64,000 nt of DNA, taken from assembly GCA_003214355.1 (NCBI GenBank), contig QCLS01000006.1, positions 1-64,000 of the forward strand, written 5' to 3'. The position numbers were made by a program, and so were the translations under genes. The notes beneath the pieces were generated by a model. It searched no databases, was not told where the DNA came from, and saw only the letters and a program-made list of their open reading frames with translations. This document shows positions 36,010-46,675 of this stretch, piece after piece (the first letter of the stretch is position 1; each line of letters begins with the position of its first letter). Source of the DNA: Prochlorococcus sp. AG-418-C09 (GTDB lineage Bacteria; Cyanobacteriota; Cyanobacteriia; PCC-6307; Cyanobiaceae).

Positions 36010-37998
36010 CTAATTTGAATTAAAGTTAAAGTTTTCTGAAGGGATTAATGACCATTTACCTTCTCCTTTAAGTTCAAGAACAGAATCATGGAATCCTTTG
36101 AGTGTAGGCCTATGCCCAACACTAACCAAAGCAATCTCTCTTTCTTTAAGTAAATTATATAGATAATGTTCTGTCTTTATATCTAAAGCACTTGTAGCTT
36201 CATCAAGAATTACATATTTTGGAGAATTTAGTAAGAGTCTTGCGAATGCTAATCTTTGTTGCTCCCCTTGCGATAAAATCCTTTGCCAATCTTGTTTAAT
36301 ATCTAAATCTGGATATCTCTCAACTAAATTTTTTAACTCTACTTGATTAAGAACGGCTTGAAGATGTTCATCACTGAATCTATTAGTATCTAATGGATAG
36401 CATAATTGTTCCTTTAAAGAACCTAAATTCATATATGGTTTTTGTGGAATGAATAATAAGTCACCTTTTGCAGGAGAGAATACTTCTCCACTATCTGTAT
36501 CCCATAATCCGCTAATTACTCTTAATAATGATGTTTTGCCACACCCTGAAGGACCAACAACTAAAACACTCTCTCCATAGTTAATACTTAAACTCAAGTT
36601 TTCTACTAATAATTTATCTGCATCAGGTGTTTTAACATTAATGTTTTTTAAAAATATTGATTCTTTGGGTTTGACGTTATTTCTAAACTTATTAAATTTA
36701 GAAGATTTAACTTCATTAATACTACTTTGGAAACCTTCTAATCTCCCAATCGATGCAGAGAATCTTGCTAAAGCTTCAATCTTATAAATTATAAAAAATA
36801 AAGAACCTTCGAGTAAATTATAATTAAGGTTTGCCTGGGAAAAACTCCCATAACTCATTTCTCCTGAAAGGATTGGTCCAGCTAATATTATAAAAGGTAT
36901 AAAAACACTGCCATATATTCCTGATCTTTGAAGGACTCTTAGTAGTGCTTCCCAAGTAATTAATGAACTAAAATTTTGTACAACACTTGCTAATCTACTT
37001 TTTACTTCTTGAGATTCTTGTTTTTCTCCTGAATAAAAGGCTATTGACTCTGCATTATTTCTAATATGTACTAAACCATAGCGAAAGTTAGCTTCATACT
37101 TCAATTGATCAAAGTTCAATGTAAAGAGTTTTTTGCTAGCGAAAATCAGAAGCGTGGATATTATGCTTGCATATATAATGAGTGCAAGGGTTAAACTTCT
37201 ACTAATACTAATCAGAATCCCTATGTTAATAGAAAAAGTAAGGATGGAATCGAAAATGTTTAATGACAAATCAAGAGTTTGAGCAGTAAAATCCCTTGCA
37301 TCCTCGGTTATTCTTTGGTCTGGATTATCAACATCTGTTTCTGATTCGTCATTAGGATTTAATATGTAATAAGTTCTATCAGTTAAGTAATTCTGTATTA
37401 AATTATTGGATAACCATTCTCTCCACATTAATTGAAGTTTTGCAGAGAGATAAAATTGTAAACTTCTTATAGGTAAAGCTACTATGAAGCATGCCCCAAG
37501 TATTAATAAATTTCTATAAGTTTCAGATTTGTTTGTATCTATAAGGGCATTTGTAATATCTCTGACTAAAAAAGAAATTCCTGCATTAATCCCATTTACT
37601 GAGAGAAGCATTAGTATAATCACAGCAAGGAAAAGCCAAGGAATCCATCTTTTTTGTCTTAGTTGATTCCTCCACGTTATGAAATTACTTGTCCCAAATA
37701 CGAATAAAGACATAATTATTAGGCCCCATTTTCCATTCCAAATGGCAAATAAGTAGGAATTGACTCCTCCTAAATAAGCACTAGTTGTACCTGGGAACCA
37801 TGAGGCAGCAAAGTGCATCAATAAACTTAATAGACATAAGACTAATCCTGCTACGCAAAAAAGCAATGAGACTAATAATAATACGAAAAGCCATCCGTTA
37901 TTTGAGGTGTAAGGTAAGAAATAAGGTTGAGTGAGTTTTCTTAGTTTTGTTAATTGATCTGAGATGCCGTTTTTACGATCTGATATTGCCTTAGACAT
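36010..37998 (-). CDS. ABC transporter, fused permease and ATPase (SbmA/ABCD-like)
   Basis: A 662-residue half-transporter. The N-terminal domain has about six membrane helices (roughly 40-400) with the features of the SbmA/BacA and ABCD group, including YYILNPNDESETDVDNPDQR, the EAA-like loop of that family. The C-terminal ATPase has Walker A GPSGCGKTSLL, Q-loop FIPQKPYMNLGSL, signature LSQGEQQRLAFARLLL and Walker B YVILDEATSALD. Relatives transport vitamin B12, peptides or acyl-CoA; the substrate here is unknown. It lies 13 bases upstream of hli on the same strand. Confidence 0.9.
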   Translation of the reverse strand: MSKAISDRKNGISDQLTKLRKLTQPYFLPYTSNNGWLFVLLLVSLLFCVAGLVLCLLSLLMHFAASWFPGTTSAYLGGVNSYLFAIWNGKWGLIIMSLFVFGTSNFITWRNQLRQKRWIPWLFLAVIILMLLSVNGINAGISFLVRDITNALIDTNKSETYRNLLILGACFIVALPIRSLQFYLSAKLQLMWREWLSNNLIQNYLTDRTYYILNPNDESETDVDNPDQRITEDARDFTAQTLDLSLNIFDSILTFSINIGILISISRSLTLALIIYASIISTLLIFASKKLFTLNFDQLKYEANFRYGLVHIRNNAESIAFYSGEKQESQEVKSRLASVVQNFSSLITWEALLRVLQRSGIYGSVFIPFIILAGPILSGEMSYGSFSQANLNYNLLEGSLFFIIYKIEALARFSASIGRLEGFQSSINEVKSSKFNKFRNNVKPKESIFLKNINVKTPDADKLLVENLSLSINYGESVLVVGPSGCGKTSLLRVISGLWDTDSGEVFSPAKGDLLFIPQKPYMNLGSLKEQLCYPLDTNRFSDEHLQAVLNQVELKNLVERYPDLDIKQDWQRILSQGEQQRLAFARLLLNSPKYVILDEATSALDIKTEHYLYNLLKEREIALVSVGHRPTLKGFHDSVLELKGEGKWSLIPSENFNFNSN

Positions 37999-38101
37999 AG
38001 TAGATATTATTTAGGATTTAGAAATAAATCTATAATTAGTTATTTAATGAATTCTATACAAATTTTAGATCAAAAGGGAAAATGCAATCTATTGATAAAT
38101 T

Positions 38102-38380
38102 TCAGTTACTTAAACCGATCATAGATATAATCCAATCAGGTAGATTGAGTTTTGATATGATTTCTAAGTTAAATTGATGGATAGCTTCAATTTTTTTATC
38201 AAGAAGCCAATAAAGTAGGAAAGGTATATTTAATAAAATTTGAAGTTGCCATTTGTATGTAATTACATTCCAAATTTTTTTTAAAATTGATTTTGTATTT
38301 TCATCCAAATTATCCCAATTGTTTGATAATGAATTAGTTAAAGTTTTATTTTTGGTATTTATTGAATCAGGAGTTTCCAT
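38102..38380 (-). CDS. Hypothetical small membrane-associated protein
   Basis: A 92-residue protein with a polar Asn/Thr-rich first half and a hydrophobic stretch (LQILLNIPFLLYWLLDKKIE) that could be one membrane helix, then an amphipathic C-terminus ending LPDWIISMIGLSN. No domain is recognised. It sits between the ABC transporter and the HIT gene on the minus strand with about 50-100 base gaps. Confidence 0.6.
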   Translation of the reverse strand: METPDSINTKNKTLTNSLSNNWDNLDENTKSILKKIWNVITYKWQLQILLNIPFLLYWLLDKKIEAIHQFNLEIISKLNLPDWIISMIGLSN

Positions 38381-38432
38381 TTAAAAAAATATATATATAC
38401 TTTTATAGCTCAATATTTTCATATTCGAGAGC

Positions 38433-38774
38433 CTATCCTGGGGGCCAGTTCATCTGTCTACCGGCTAAGAAATGTACATGAAGATGAAATACTGTTTGTC
38501 CAGAATCTTCCCCTGTATTAATAACAGTTCGCCAATTTTTTAAATTCTTCTGAATTGCTATTTTTTTACCAACTAAGATTAGATGACCTAATAAATCTTT
38601 ATCCTTTTCAGATATGTCTAAAAGACTGATTATTGGCTCTTTAGGAATTACCAAATAATGTACTGGAGCTTGTGCTGATATATCATTAAATGCAATGCAG
38701 AATTCATCCTCATATAGTTTTTCACATGGAATTTCTCCATTAATTATTTTGCTAAATATCGTTGATTCTGACAT
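38433..38774 (-). CDS. HIT family nucleotide hydrolase (Hint-like)
   Basis: A 113-residue member of the histidine triad family. The catalytic H-x-H-x-H motif is in TVFHLHVHFLAGR, and the N-terminal ISGEIPCEKLYEDE-type segment (here INGEIPCEKLYEDEF) is characteristic of Hint/HinT purine nucleoside phosphoramidases. The exact substrate is undetermined. It ends with the conserved WPPG. It lies 15 bases after def on the same strand, so the two may be co-transcribed. Confidence 0.93.
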   Translation of the reverse strand: MSESTIFSKIINGEIPCEKLYEDEFCIAFNDISAQAPVHYLVIPKEPIISLLDISEKDKDLLGHLILVGKKIAIQKNLKNWRTVINTGEDSGQTVFHLHVHFLAGRQMNWPPG

Positions 38775-38789
38775 TTTCTTACATATGTT

Positions 38790-39392
38790 TTAATTCATAG
38801 GAAGCACATCTTTTTTATTAAAACCCTCTCTAGAAAGTTCTTTGTTCAAATCTTCTATTGAAGAAACTCTATCAACAAAAAGCACGCCATTAAGGTGATC
38901 CATCTCATGTTGTATACATCTGGCTAGAAGACCGTCAGCTTTCATTTTCCTTGGTCTACCCATTTCATCTCTGAATTTTAGCTTTATTGTTGACGGTCTG
39001 ATGACATTGAGATAAACCCCTGGAATACTTAAACATCCTTCTTCATATGAATTTAAAGTTGAACCGAAAGCTGTTATCTCTGGATTAATTAGTATGAGTG
39101 GCTCTGCAGCTGAATCTTCATAATTTATATCGATGACTAACAGTTCTTTATGAATACCTATCTGTGGAGCTGCTAATCCGATACCCTTTGCTGAATACAT
39201 GCTTTGCAACATATCTTTGGCCAGATTTCTTATAGATGTATCGACTTTACTGATTCTTTGAGAGTTTTTTCTAAGTACTTCATCACCCAATTTATAAATT
39301 TCTAAATTATTTTTGTAAGATGTTTTTTCTACTTTCAATTCTGATACACTACCTCGTGACTTTTTTGCAAGTTGTGAAAAATGGTTGGCCAC
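38790..39392 (-). CDS. def: Peptide deformylase
   Basis: A 200-residue metalloenzyme that removes the N-formyl group from nascent proteins at the ribosome exit. All three motifs are present: GIGLAAPQIG at 70-79, EEGCLSIPG with metal ligand C120, and QHEMDHLNG with H162, E163 and H166. The first 30 residues form a basic extension that is longer than in E. coli but usual in cyanobacteria. It is divergent from the peptidase gene at 39465. Confidence 0.96.
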   Translation of the reverse strand: MANHFSQLAKKSRGSVSELKVEKTSYKNNLEIYKLGDEVLRKNSQRISKVDTSIRNLAKDMLQSMYSAKGIGLAAPQIGIHKELLVIDINYEDSAAEPLILINPEITAFGSTLNSYEEGCLSIPGVYLNVIRPSTIKLKFRDEMGRPRKMKADGLLARCIQHEMDHLNGVLFVDRVSSIEDLNKELSREGFNKKDVLPMN

Positions 39393-39464
39393 GATTTATA
39401 TAAAAGATGATTCTATTAGATAATACAACTTTAGCACTTTCTTAATTTGCTTTAGATATTACAT

Positions 39465-41399
39465 ATGAATCATAATCTAAAAATTGATATAAGCGAAGTT
39501 TTCCAGAATAACTATTCAAAAAGAGAGGTATATCTGCTTAAAGATTTGTTGTTTTGGCTAGAAAAGGTAGAAAATAATGGTGTCGCTGGTCATGCTGTAT
39601 TCACTAGGCCTTTTAATCAGAAGAATGCGACTCCTCAGAATTTAACTGGTAATGACTTTTCTTTAAAAAACTATTTTCATGGATATGGAGGCAAATCTTA
39701 TCAATGCATTGAAAATGATGGCAAAATACATTTGATTTGGTTTGATCAAATTACTAAAAGTCTGTGGATGCAAACTTTTAAAAAGTCTAAAAGAGATTAT
39801 CAACAAGAAGCTATATATCTTAATAATGATAAATCACCTATTAAATTAACAAATTCAATAAATTGTAATTTTGAGCAATCTTGCGTAATAGTTTGCGACA
39901 AAATATTAGTTGGAATATGCGAACAAAATGAAAAGGATTACTTGTTTTCTCTAGACTTAACTATAAAAAATCAAGATTTATTTGTTTTAAAGGAGTTTGA
40001 TAATTTCGCCGGATGTTTATCCTCCTATTCAGGAAGTAATGTTCTTTCTTTTTTAGAATGGGACAATCGTAATATGCCCTGGCAAAATAATGATTTAGTT
40101 TTAATACGTTTAAATCAAACTGGTCAAATCCAAGAACAAAGAATATTTGATAAAGAGTTTTTAAATATTAAAAAGAAAATATCCTTTTTTCAACCTTATT
40201 GGCTAGATCAAAAATGCCTAGTATGTTCAGAAGATAGTTCAGGATGGTGGAATTTATTATTTTTAGAAATAGAAGATAGCTTTGAAATTAAAGTAAAAAA
40301 GAGATTAATAAAAAAGCAATATGAATATGGAACACCTCAATGGATTTCAGGTATATCTTTATTTTCTGGTTCAAAAGAGAACTTCTTTTGTTTAGCCATT
40401 CATAACAATATTTGGATCCTTGAATATTATCAAAATTTAACCTTTAGGAATCATATTGAATTGCCTTTTACATATTTATCTTCTTTGCATGTAGAGAAAA
40501 AGAAATTAATTTTTATTGCTGCTAATTCATCGCTCAATGAACAATTAATAGAGATGGACTTAGCAGAAAAAAAGGAAACAATAAGAGCAATTAATGAGAA
40601 GTTTAGTATTGATCAAGATAATGATATTTCGAGATCACAATCATTTTGGTTTAAAGGACATAAAAAGAAAAAAACTCATTCATGGATTTATATGCCATTA
40701 AATAATTTCTTTGATAAACCTCCCCTATTGCTTAAAGCTCACAGTGGACCAACCAGTCGGTTTGATGGGATTTTAAATAAAGAAGTGCAGTTTTGGTCCT
40801 CTCTAGGATGGGTCGTAGCTGAAGTGAATTATGGCGGTTCTTCTGGTTATGGTAGAAAGTATAGAGAGCGTCTTGATCATAAGTGGGGAATCAGTGATTC
40901 ATATGATTGCATTAGCCTAGCTTTAGAGTTAATAAATATTCAACTGATTGATTCTGGAAAAATAGTTATCTGCGGTAATAGCGCTGGTGGTTTAACGGCA
41001 ATTAACTCCCTAATTAATAATAATCTTTTTCGAGCTGCTATTTGTAAATATCCTGTTCTTGATTTAAAAAATATGCGCTCCCATACCCATAGATTCGAAA
41101 GAGATTATTTAAATTCTTTAATTGGTAAATATCAAAATAATTCGAAAACATATGCTCAAAGATCCCCTTTAAATAATGTTAAAAAAATTAAAAAACCAAT
41201 TTTATTTTTTCATGGAAAAAAAGACTTAGTAATTCCTTATGATCAGACTTTAAAAATGCATAAAAAATTGTCAGAATTGAAAATTTATTCCGAAGTAAAA
41301 ATTTATGAAAATGAAGGACATGGTTTTAAAGATATAAATAATAAAATTGATGTTTTAAAAACTTCACAGTTATTTCTGAATAAAATAATAGATAATTAA
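39465..41399 (+). CDS. S9 family prolyl-oligopeptidase-like peptidase
   Basis: A 644-residue serine peptidase with an N-terminal beta-propeller-like region (about 1-390) and a C-terminal alpha/beta-hydrolase domain. The nucleophile is in GNSAGGLTAI, the Asp is near FHGKKDLVIPYDQ and the His in YENEGHGFKD, the order of the S9 family (acylaminoacyl peptidase/DPP type). It likely cleaves short peptides in the cytosol; no signal peptide is seen. The propeller region is divergent. It ends in a four-base stop overlap with sufS. Confidence 0.9.
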   Translation: MNHNLKIDISEVFQNNYSKREVYLLKDLLFWLEKVENNGVAGHAVFTRPFNQKNATPQNLTGNDFSLKNYFHGYGGKSYQCIENDGKIHLIWFDQITKSLWMQTFKKSKRDYQQEAIYLNNDKSPIKLTNSINCNFEQSCVIVCDKILVGICEQNEKDYLFSLDLTIKNQDLFVLKEFDNFAGCLSSYSGSNVLSFLEWDNRNMPWQNNDLVLIRLNQTGQIQEQRIFDKEFLNIKKKISFFQPYWLDQKCLVCSEDSSGWWNLLFLEIEDSFEIKVKKRLIKKQYEYGTPQWISGISLFSGSKENFFCLAIHNNIWILEYYQNLTFRNHIELPFTYLSSLHVEKKKLIFIAANSSLNEQLIEMDLAEKKETIRAINEKFSIDQDNDISRSQSFWFKGHKKKKTHSWIYMPLNNFFDKPPLLLKAHSGPTSRFDGILNKEVQFWSSLGWVVAEVNYGGSSGYGRKYRERLDHKWGISDSYDCISLALELINIQLIDSGKIVICGNSAGGLTAINSLINNNLFRAAICKYPVLDLKNMRSHTHRFERDYLNSLIGKYQNNSKTYAQRSPLNNVKKIKKPILFFHGKKDLVIPYDQTLKMHKKLSELKIYSEVKIYENEGHGFKDINNKIDVLKTSQLFLNKIIDN

Positions 41400-42649
41400 G
41401 AAAATTTTTTTAAAAAAAGAATTGTTTCTTTTGTTTCTTTAATAAAAGTGTCGATTTCTTCCTGGGTGGTTGTGAAGTTCATACTAATTCTAGCCGTTGA
41501 TTTTATTCCTAAGTATCTGTGTAGAGGTTGGCAACAATGATGGCCACTTCTAATGCAAATTCCTTTTGTATCTAGAATTTCCGCAACATCATTAGAGTGA
41601 ATACTATTTAAATGAAAGGCAGCTAAAGAAGCTCTTTGACGATCTTTGCTGGGATGAGGCCCAATAATATTGATTTCTTCTATTTCAGCTAACTTGTTAA
41701 ATAAGTATTCTGTAATTTCTTTTTCATATTTTGCTATTTTATCAATTCCAAGATTTGTCAGGTATTTTATTGCTTCTGCTAATGCAATGGCTTCAGCAAT
41801 TGCCGGCGTGCCTGCTTCAAATTTATGGGGAAGTTCTGCCCATGTGCTATTTTCCTCAAATACATCTTGTATCATTTCACCTCCTCCAAAAAAAGGAGGC
41901 ATACTATTCAGAATTTCTTCCCTCGCCCATAAAAAACCTATTCCTGTAGGACCACATAATTTATGTCCCGAACCAGCTAAGAAATCGATGTTAAGATCCT
42001 GAACATCAATTTTAGTATGAGCTAGGCTTTGGCAAGCATCAATAAGTAAGAGTGAATCATTTTGCTTGACAAGCTTTGAGATTTCTTTAATTGGGTTACA
42101 GCATCCTAATGTATTGCTAATATGAACTATGCTGACTAACTTAGTTTTATTATTTAATTTAGATTTGAAATCTTCAAGATCTAGGTTCCCATTTTGATCT
42201 ATGGAGATGAATTTCAATTTACATCCAATTTTTGCTGATACTATTTGCCATGGAACAATATTACTATGATGCTCCATCAAAGATATTAATATTTCATCCC
42301 CTTCTTTAAGCATATCTTCACCCCATGATCTTGATACTAGATTTATTGCTTCAGTGGCATTTCTTGTGAAGATAATTTCTTTACTCGATTTCGAGTTTAT
42401 AAATTGACTAATTATTGACCTTGCATTTTCAAATTCTTCTGTTGCTTTAGTACTCAGTTGATGAGCACCTCGGTGGACATTGGCATTAAAGTTTTTATAG
42501 TATTCATCAAGTTTTTTTAAGACTTGAATAGGCTTTTGAGTTGTTGCAGCATGATCTAAATAAATAAGATTTTTGTTGATCCCAGAATCTGCATTTAGGA
42601 TAGGAAAATCTTTTCTATCAAATCTTTTTATTTCATGAGTAATTTCCAT
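41396..42649 (-). CDS. sufS: Cysteine desulfurase SufS
   Basis: A 417-residue PLP-dependent group II cysteine desulfurase that delivers sulfur for Fe-S cluster assembly. The PLP lysine is in GSGHKLCGPTGIG and the catalytic cysteine is in IRSGHHCCQPLHRYLG. The start is ATG at 42649; a GTG immediately upstream (42652) is possible. It is the last gene of sufBCDS, with only a few bases after the sufD stop. SufE, the usual activator, is not in the window. Confidence 0.95.
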   Translation of the reverse strand: MEITHEIKRFDRKDFPILNADSGINKNLIYLDHAATTQKPIQVLKKLDEYYKNFNANVHRGAHQLSTKATEEFENARSIISQFINSKSSKEIIFTRNATEAINLVSRSWGEDMLKEGDEILISLMEHHSNIVPWQIVSAKIGCKLKFISIDQNGNLDLEDFKSKLNNKTKLVSIVHISNTLGCCNPIKEISKLVKQNDSLLLIDACQSLAHTKIDVQDLNIDFLAGSGHKLCGPTGIGFLWAREEILNSMPPFFGGGEMIQDVFEENSTWAELPHKFEAGTPAIAEAIALAEAIKYLTNLGIDKIAKYEKEITEYLFNKLAEIEEINIIGPHPSKDRQRASLAAFHLNSIHSNDVAEILDTKGICIRSGHHCCQPLHRYLGIKSTARISMNFTTTQEEIDTFIKETKETILFLKKFS

Positions 42650-42654
42650 CACTT

Positions 42655-43872
42655 TTAATTTAATAGATGATCTAGAAATTCTATTCTTTGTTCCAAAACT
42701 GGTATGGAGTCGATGATTTCTTGGTAATAAGATTTTAATTGTAATTTACTCGCTTCTGCGAATGTGAGCCCTCTGGATCTCATATAAAAAAGTTCGTCTT
42801 TATTTAATTCTGAAATAGTCGCTCCATGTTTACATTTAACATCGTCAGCAATAATTTCTAACTGAGGCTTAGTATCTATTTTTGCAGTATTTGATAATAA
42901 TAAGTTTCTACTCAATTGAGATGCATCAGTTTTTTGAGCAGTTTTAGGCACAATGATTGATCCATCAAATATAGAATGTGATTTATCATTTGCTAAAGAT
43001 TTATTTAATTGATCTAAATAGCCATTTGGTCCGTTGAACTCAACCTTTGAAAACGTCCCATTTTGTTCATCATTATTAGAGACTTGCATACCCTTAATTT
43101 TTGTTTTTGCATTACCTTCAATTTGATTCACATCAATTTCAAATCTTGCAAAATCATATTGAAATTGAATGGAACCTAAGTTGTAATCAGTATTAGCATT
43201 CTGTTTGATATTTAAAGAGTTTAAAATGTTGGATTTATCATTTCCAGATGAGATTACACCATGATTGACTTTAGACTTTTCTTCTAAGAAAATATAAGTC
43301 GAGAGAGATAATGAAGAATTCTTTGCACCTGAATTGACCTGTAAAATATTTGCTTTAGTGTTTTTATCAATAAATAAAATTAAAGTCTTAGAATTAAAAT
43401 AATTACTTTTTGAACTGCAAAAGATTTGTAAAGGCGGAAGATTGTCTCCAGATATTTTTATTCCTAATATGTTTTTTTCAGATGACAAGCTGAGGTTTAA
43501 TAAATTGCTCCAGTTTTCTTCTGTATTACTACTTTTTAATTTCTCTTCAATTAAATCATCAATTTCTTGACTTTTTAATTCTTTGATTTCCCAATTTTTC
43601 TCCTTTAAATTGAGTTGATTTGTATTGCCAATCCATATATTTATTGCCTTCTTATTAGATAGGTATGGAGGAATATCTGGATCACTGGATTTAATGTCGA
43701 ATTCATATGCCAAAAGAGCTGATAGTTTTTTCTTGTTAGCAAGTCTCCATGTTTCGTTCTGTTTTTTAGGAAGAGGATGCGCTCTTAATTTTGAGGTGCA
43801 AAAATCTTGTATTTTTGATGAGCGTGTTAGTAAATTAACTTTTTCTTTTGTTATGTAATCGAGAATATGCAT
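42655..43872 (-). CDS. sufD: Fe-S cluster assembly protein SufD
   Basis: A 405-residue SufD scaffold component. The C-terminal beta-helix domain with CKHGATISELNKDELFYMRSR is diagnostic of SufB/SufD (conserved KHGA and RGL segments). SufD pairs with SufB and, driven by SufC, assembles clusters. N-terminal half is diverged, as is common in SufD. It starts with MHILDYITKEKVN at 43872, five bases after the sufC stop. Confidence 0.93.
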   Translation of the reverse strand: MHILDYITKEKVNLLTRSSKIQDFCTSKLRAHPLPKKQNETWRLANKKKLSALLAYEFDIKSSDPDIPPYLSNKKAINIWIGNTNQLNLKEKNWEIKELKSQEIDDLIEEKLKSSNTEENWSNLLNLSLSSEKNILGIKISGDNLPPLQIFCSSKSNYFNSKTLILFIDKNTKANILQVNSGAKNSSLSLSTYIFLEEKSKVNHGVISSGNDKSNILNSLNIKQNANTDYNLGSIQFQYDFARFEIDVNQIEGNAKTKIKGMQVSNNDEQNGTFSKVEFNGPNGYLDQLNKSLANDKSHSIFDGSIIVPKTAQKTDASQLSRNLLLSNTAKIDTKPQLEIIADDVKCKHGATISELNKDELFYMRSRGLTFAEASKLQLKSYYQEIIDSIPVLEQRIEFLDHLLN

Positions 43873-43877
43873 ATAGA

Positions 43878-44663
43878 TTAAATATTTTTATTCATTTCAT
43901 CGGTCCATTCATATCCATACTTTTCAAGTTCTAAGGCAAGTTCACTACCTCCAGTTTTTATTATCTGACCATTAGCCATTACATGTACAAAATTTGGTTT
44001 GATTTCTTCCAATAATCTTTGATAGTGAGTAATTAAAATAGTACCAGTTTCTTGATTAGCAATTTTCTTAATGCCTGATGCGACTATTCTTAATGCATCT
44101 ATGTCTAGGCCTGAATCGGTTTCATCTAAAATTGCTATTTGAGGTTCTAAAAGAGCCATTTGAAGTATCTCATTTCTTTTCTTTTCTCCTCCTGAAAAAC
44201 CTTGATTAATACTTCTTTCGAGAAATGCAGAGTCCATCTTTACTAACTCTAATTTTTCTTTTACTAAATCTTCAAATTCAAAAGTATCGAGTTCATCTTT
44301 TTTTAGAAACTTCCTTCTAGCATTTGTTGCAACTCTGAGAAATTCGAGATTACTTACTCCGGGTATTTCTATGGGATATTGGAATCCTAAGAAAATCCCT
44401 GATTGTGCCCTTTCTTCGGGTTCTAAAGATTCTATATTTGTGCCATTAAATTTGATCTGTCCTTGGTTGATTTTATAAGACGGGTGTCCTGCAATGATTT
44501 TTGAGAGAGTGCTTTTACCGCAGCCATTTCTTCCCATAATTGCATGGATTTCTCCAGGTTTAACAGTTATGTCAACACCTTTTAAAATTGTGAGATTTTC
44601 TGTTGATGCGTAAAGATTACTTATTTCGAGTAATGGTTCTTTTCCTTTCATTTTAACTTGCAT
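43878..44663 (-). CDS. sufC: Fe-S cluster assembly ATPase SufC
   Basis: An ABC-type ATPase of about 261 residues. Walker A is [14 protein letters not shown], the signature is [14 protein letters not shown], and Walker B is [12 protein letters not shown], all standard for SufC. It powers the SufBCD scaffold in the cytosol. The start is uncertain between ATG 44663 and ATG 44651 ([11 protein letters not shown]); a TTG at 44666 is also in frame. It lies about 20 bases after sufB. Confidence 0.95.
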   Translation of the reverse strand: MQVKMKGKEPLLEISNLYASTENLTILKGVDITVKPGEIHAIMGRNGCGKSTLSKIIAGHPSYKINQGQIKFNGTNIESLEPEERAQSGIFLGFQYPIEIPGVSNLEFLRVATNARRKFLKKDELDTFEFEDLVKEKLELVKMDSAFLERSINQGFSGGEKKRNEILQMALLEPQIAILDETDSGLDIDALRIVASGIKKIANQETGTILITHYQRLLEEIKPNFVHVMANGQIIKTGGSELALELEKYGYEWTDEMNKNI

Positions 44664-44688
44664 CAAACTTAACTAAAATTGAATAAAT

Positions 44689-46131
44689 TTAACCTACAGA
44701 GCCTTCAAGCTTTAAGGCTAAGAGTTTATCTGCTTCAGCAGCAAATTCCATTGGCAGTTGATTAAAAACATCTCTGCAAAATCCACTCACCATCATTGAA
44801 ACTGCCTCTTCAAATTCTATACCTCTGCTTTGTAGGTAAAAAAGTTGGTCTTCAGAGATTCTACAAGTGCTAGCTTCATGCTCAACTTCTGAATTGGGTT
44901 GTTGAGAATTTATGTAAGGGAACGTATTGGCTGATGCTTGATCCCCTATTAACATTGAATCACATTGACTGTAATTTCTCGATCCATTAGCTTTTGAGCC
45001 CATTTTAACAAGACCTCGATAGCTATTATTTGATTGACCTGCACTGATACCTTTGCTTACTATAGTTGATTTTGTTTTAGCTCCAATGTGGATCATCTTA
45101 GTTCCAGTGTCTGCTTTCTGAAGATTATTGGTTAAAGCAACGGAATAAAATTCCCCTACCGATTCTTCTCCAATTAAAAGGCAACTAGGATATTTCCACG
45201 TAATTGCCGATCCAGTTTCAACCTGAGACCAACTTATCTTGCTTTTCTTTCCTAAACATTTGCCACGCTTGGTAACAAAATTAAAGATTCCACCAACCCC
45301 ATTTTCATTGCCAGCATACCAATTTTGCACAGTTGAGTATTTTATAGAAGCATTATCTAGTGCGATTAGTTCTACAACTGCAGCATGCAATGTATTTGTA
45401 TCGAACATAGGTGCAGTGCAGCCTTCTAGATAACTTACTGAACTCGATTCTTCTGCAATTATTAGAGTTCTCTCGAATTGGCCTGAATCTCCACTATTTA
45501 TTCTGAAATATGAGGAAAGATCCATGGGACATTTTACGTCTTTAGGTATGTAAACGAAAGAACCATCACTGAAAACTGCTGAATTAAGAGCTGCGAAGTA
45601 ATTATCCGAGGCTGGCACAACAGAACCTAAGTATTTCTCAATTAATTCAGGATGTTCTTTCACAGCTTCGCTTATGGAACAAAAGATCACTCCATGCTCA
45701 GCCAATTGCTCTTTATAGGTGGTAGCAATAGAAACACTATCAAAAACAGCGTCCACTGCAACATTTGTAAGCCGTTTTTGTTCTGTCAATGGTATACCAA
45801 GCTTATCGAAAGTTTCTAATAATTTTGGGTCAACCTCATCTAAGCTAGAAACCTTTTCTTTTTGTTTTGGAGCAGAATAGTAGATTATATCTTGATAATC
45901 AATTTTCTTATAACCTAAATTTGCCCAATCAGGCTCTTGCATCTTTTGCCATTTTTTAAACGCATTCAATCGAAAATCGAGCAGATACTTTGGTTCTTCT
46001 TTCTTCTGCGATATTAAGCGAATAACTCCTTCATCTAGACCTTTTGATATTTTTTCAGTTTCAATATCCGTAACAAAACCATATTTGTATGGCTCAGCCA
46101 CGACATTATTGACTAGGTTTTCATTTATCAT
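44689..46131 (-). CDS. sufB: Fe-S cluster assembly protein SufB
   Basis: A 480-residue SufB, first gene of the sufBCDS operon. Typical elements are [18 protein letters not shown], the [18 protein letters not shown] segment and the C-terminal [22 protein letters not shown] with the conserved Glu/Cys region. SufB receives sulfur from SufS and holds the nascent cluster. Fe-S supply is heavy in phototrophs because of photosystem I. The divergent gene at 46229 is not a SufR-like regulator, so control is not visible here. Confidence 0.96.
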   Translation of the reverse strand: MINENLVNNVVAEPYKYGFVTDIETEKISKGLDEGVIRLISQKKEEPKYLLDFRLNAFKKWQKMQEPDWANLGYKKIDYQDIIYYSAPKQKEKVSSLDEVDPKLLETFDKLGIPLTEQKRLTNVAVDAVFDSVSIATTYKEQLAEHGVIFCSISEAVKEHPELIEKYLGSVVPASDNYFAALNSAVFSDGSFVYIPKDVKCPMDLSSYFRINSGDSGQFERTLIIAEESSSVSYLEGCTAPMFDTNTLHAAVVELIALDNASIKYSTVQNWYAGNENGVGGIFNFVTKRGKCLGKKSKISWSQVETGSAITWKYPSCLLIGEESVGEFYSVALTNNLQKADTGTKMIHIGAKTKSTIVSKGISAGQSNNSYRGLVKMGSKANGSRNYSQCDSMLIGDQASANTFPYINSQQPNSEVEHEASTCRISEDQLFYLQSRGIEFEEAVSMMVSGFCRDVFNQLPMEFAAEADKLLALKLEGSVG

Positions 46132-46228
46132 GGTTGTGAAAATTGATTTATTTCAATTTGTCTTCTAATACTCTAACGAAAGATACCCCATTATTGATTT
46201 TTTTTACCATATTGCTTTCAAAAAATTA

Positions 46229-46603
46229 ATGTCTGATCACTTTAATCAATTATCAAATTCAATAAATGAAAAAATACTTCAAGAAATTGAAAGTTTGAAC
46301 TTGCCCCTTCTTCAGAAGCATCATGTAAGACTTTTGCTGCATTGTGTGCAAGTTTTTAGGGACATAGCAGTACAAAAAGATAATAATCCTGTCATAACTG
46401 ATCAAGATTTACGTTTGTGGTGTGAATTAGAGTCTTCAAAATTTGAAGATAAGGCGTTTTCAGATTTGTTGTTTGAGCAGATGTCCTTGGCAAGAAATAA
46501 ATTAGAGTTTTTTTCAAATGAAATAAATAAAAACCTCTTGGATTTAAATATTTCTGATTTAGCTCAATTAACAAAAGAAAATACTGAGCTCGAAAATGAA
46601 TGA
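46229..46603 (+). CDS. Conserved-looking helical protein divergent from sufB
   Basis: A 124-residue protein, mostly helical, with a central LLLHCVQVFRDIAVQKDN and DQDLRLWCELESSKFEDKAF. No DNA-binding motif or metal-binding Cys cluster is evident (single cysteines only), so the SufR repressor usually divergent from sufB in other cyanobacteria is not represented by this gene. It may still be functionally linked to Fe-S assembly by position, but that is speculation. Confidence 0.7.
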   Translation: MSDHFNQLSNSINEKILQEIESLNLPLLQKHHVRLLLHCVQVFRDIAVQKDNNPVITDQDLRLWCELESSKFEDKAFSDLLFEQMSLARNKLEFFSNEINKNLLDLNISDLAQLTKENTELENE

Positions 46604-46675
46604 TCCCAAAGAAAAAATGTAGTGTATGAATTGTTTGAATTTTAAGGTAATAAAAATTAAAAAAGAAAAAAATTA

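Noticed and set aside
46229-46603. SufR-type repressor divergent from sufB
   Set aside because: The protein has no helix-turn-helix or C-terminal cysteine cluster and is much shorter than SufR.
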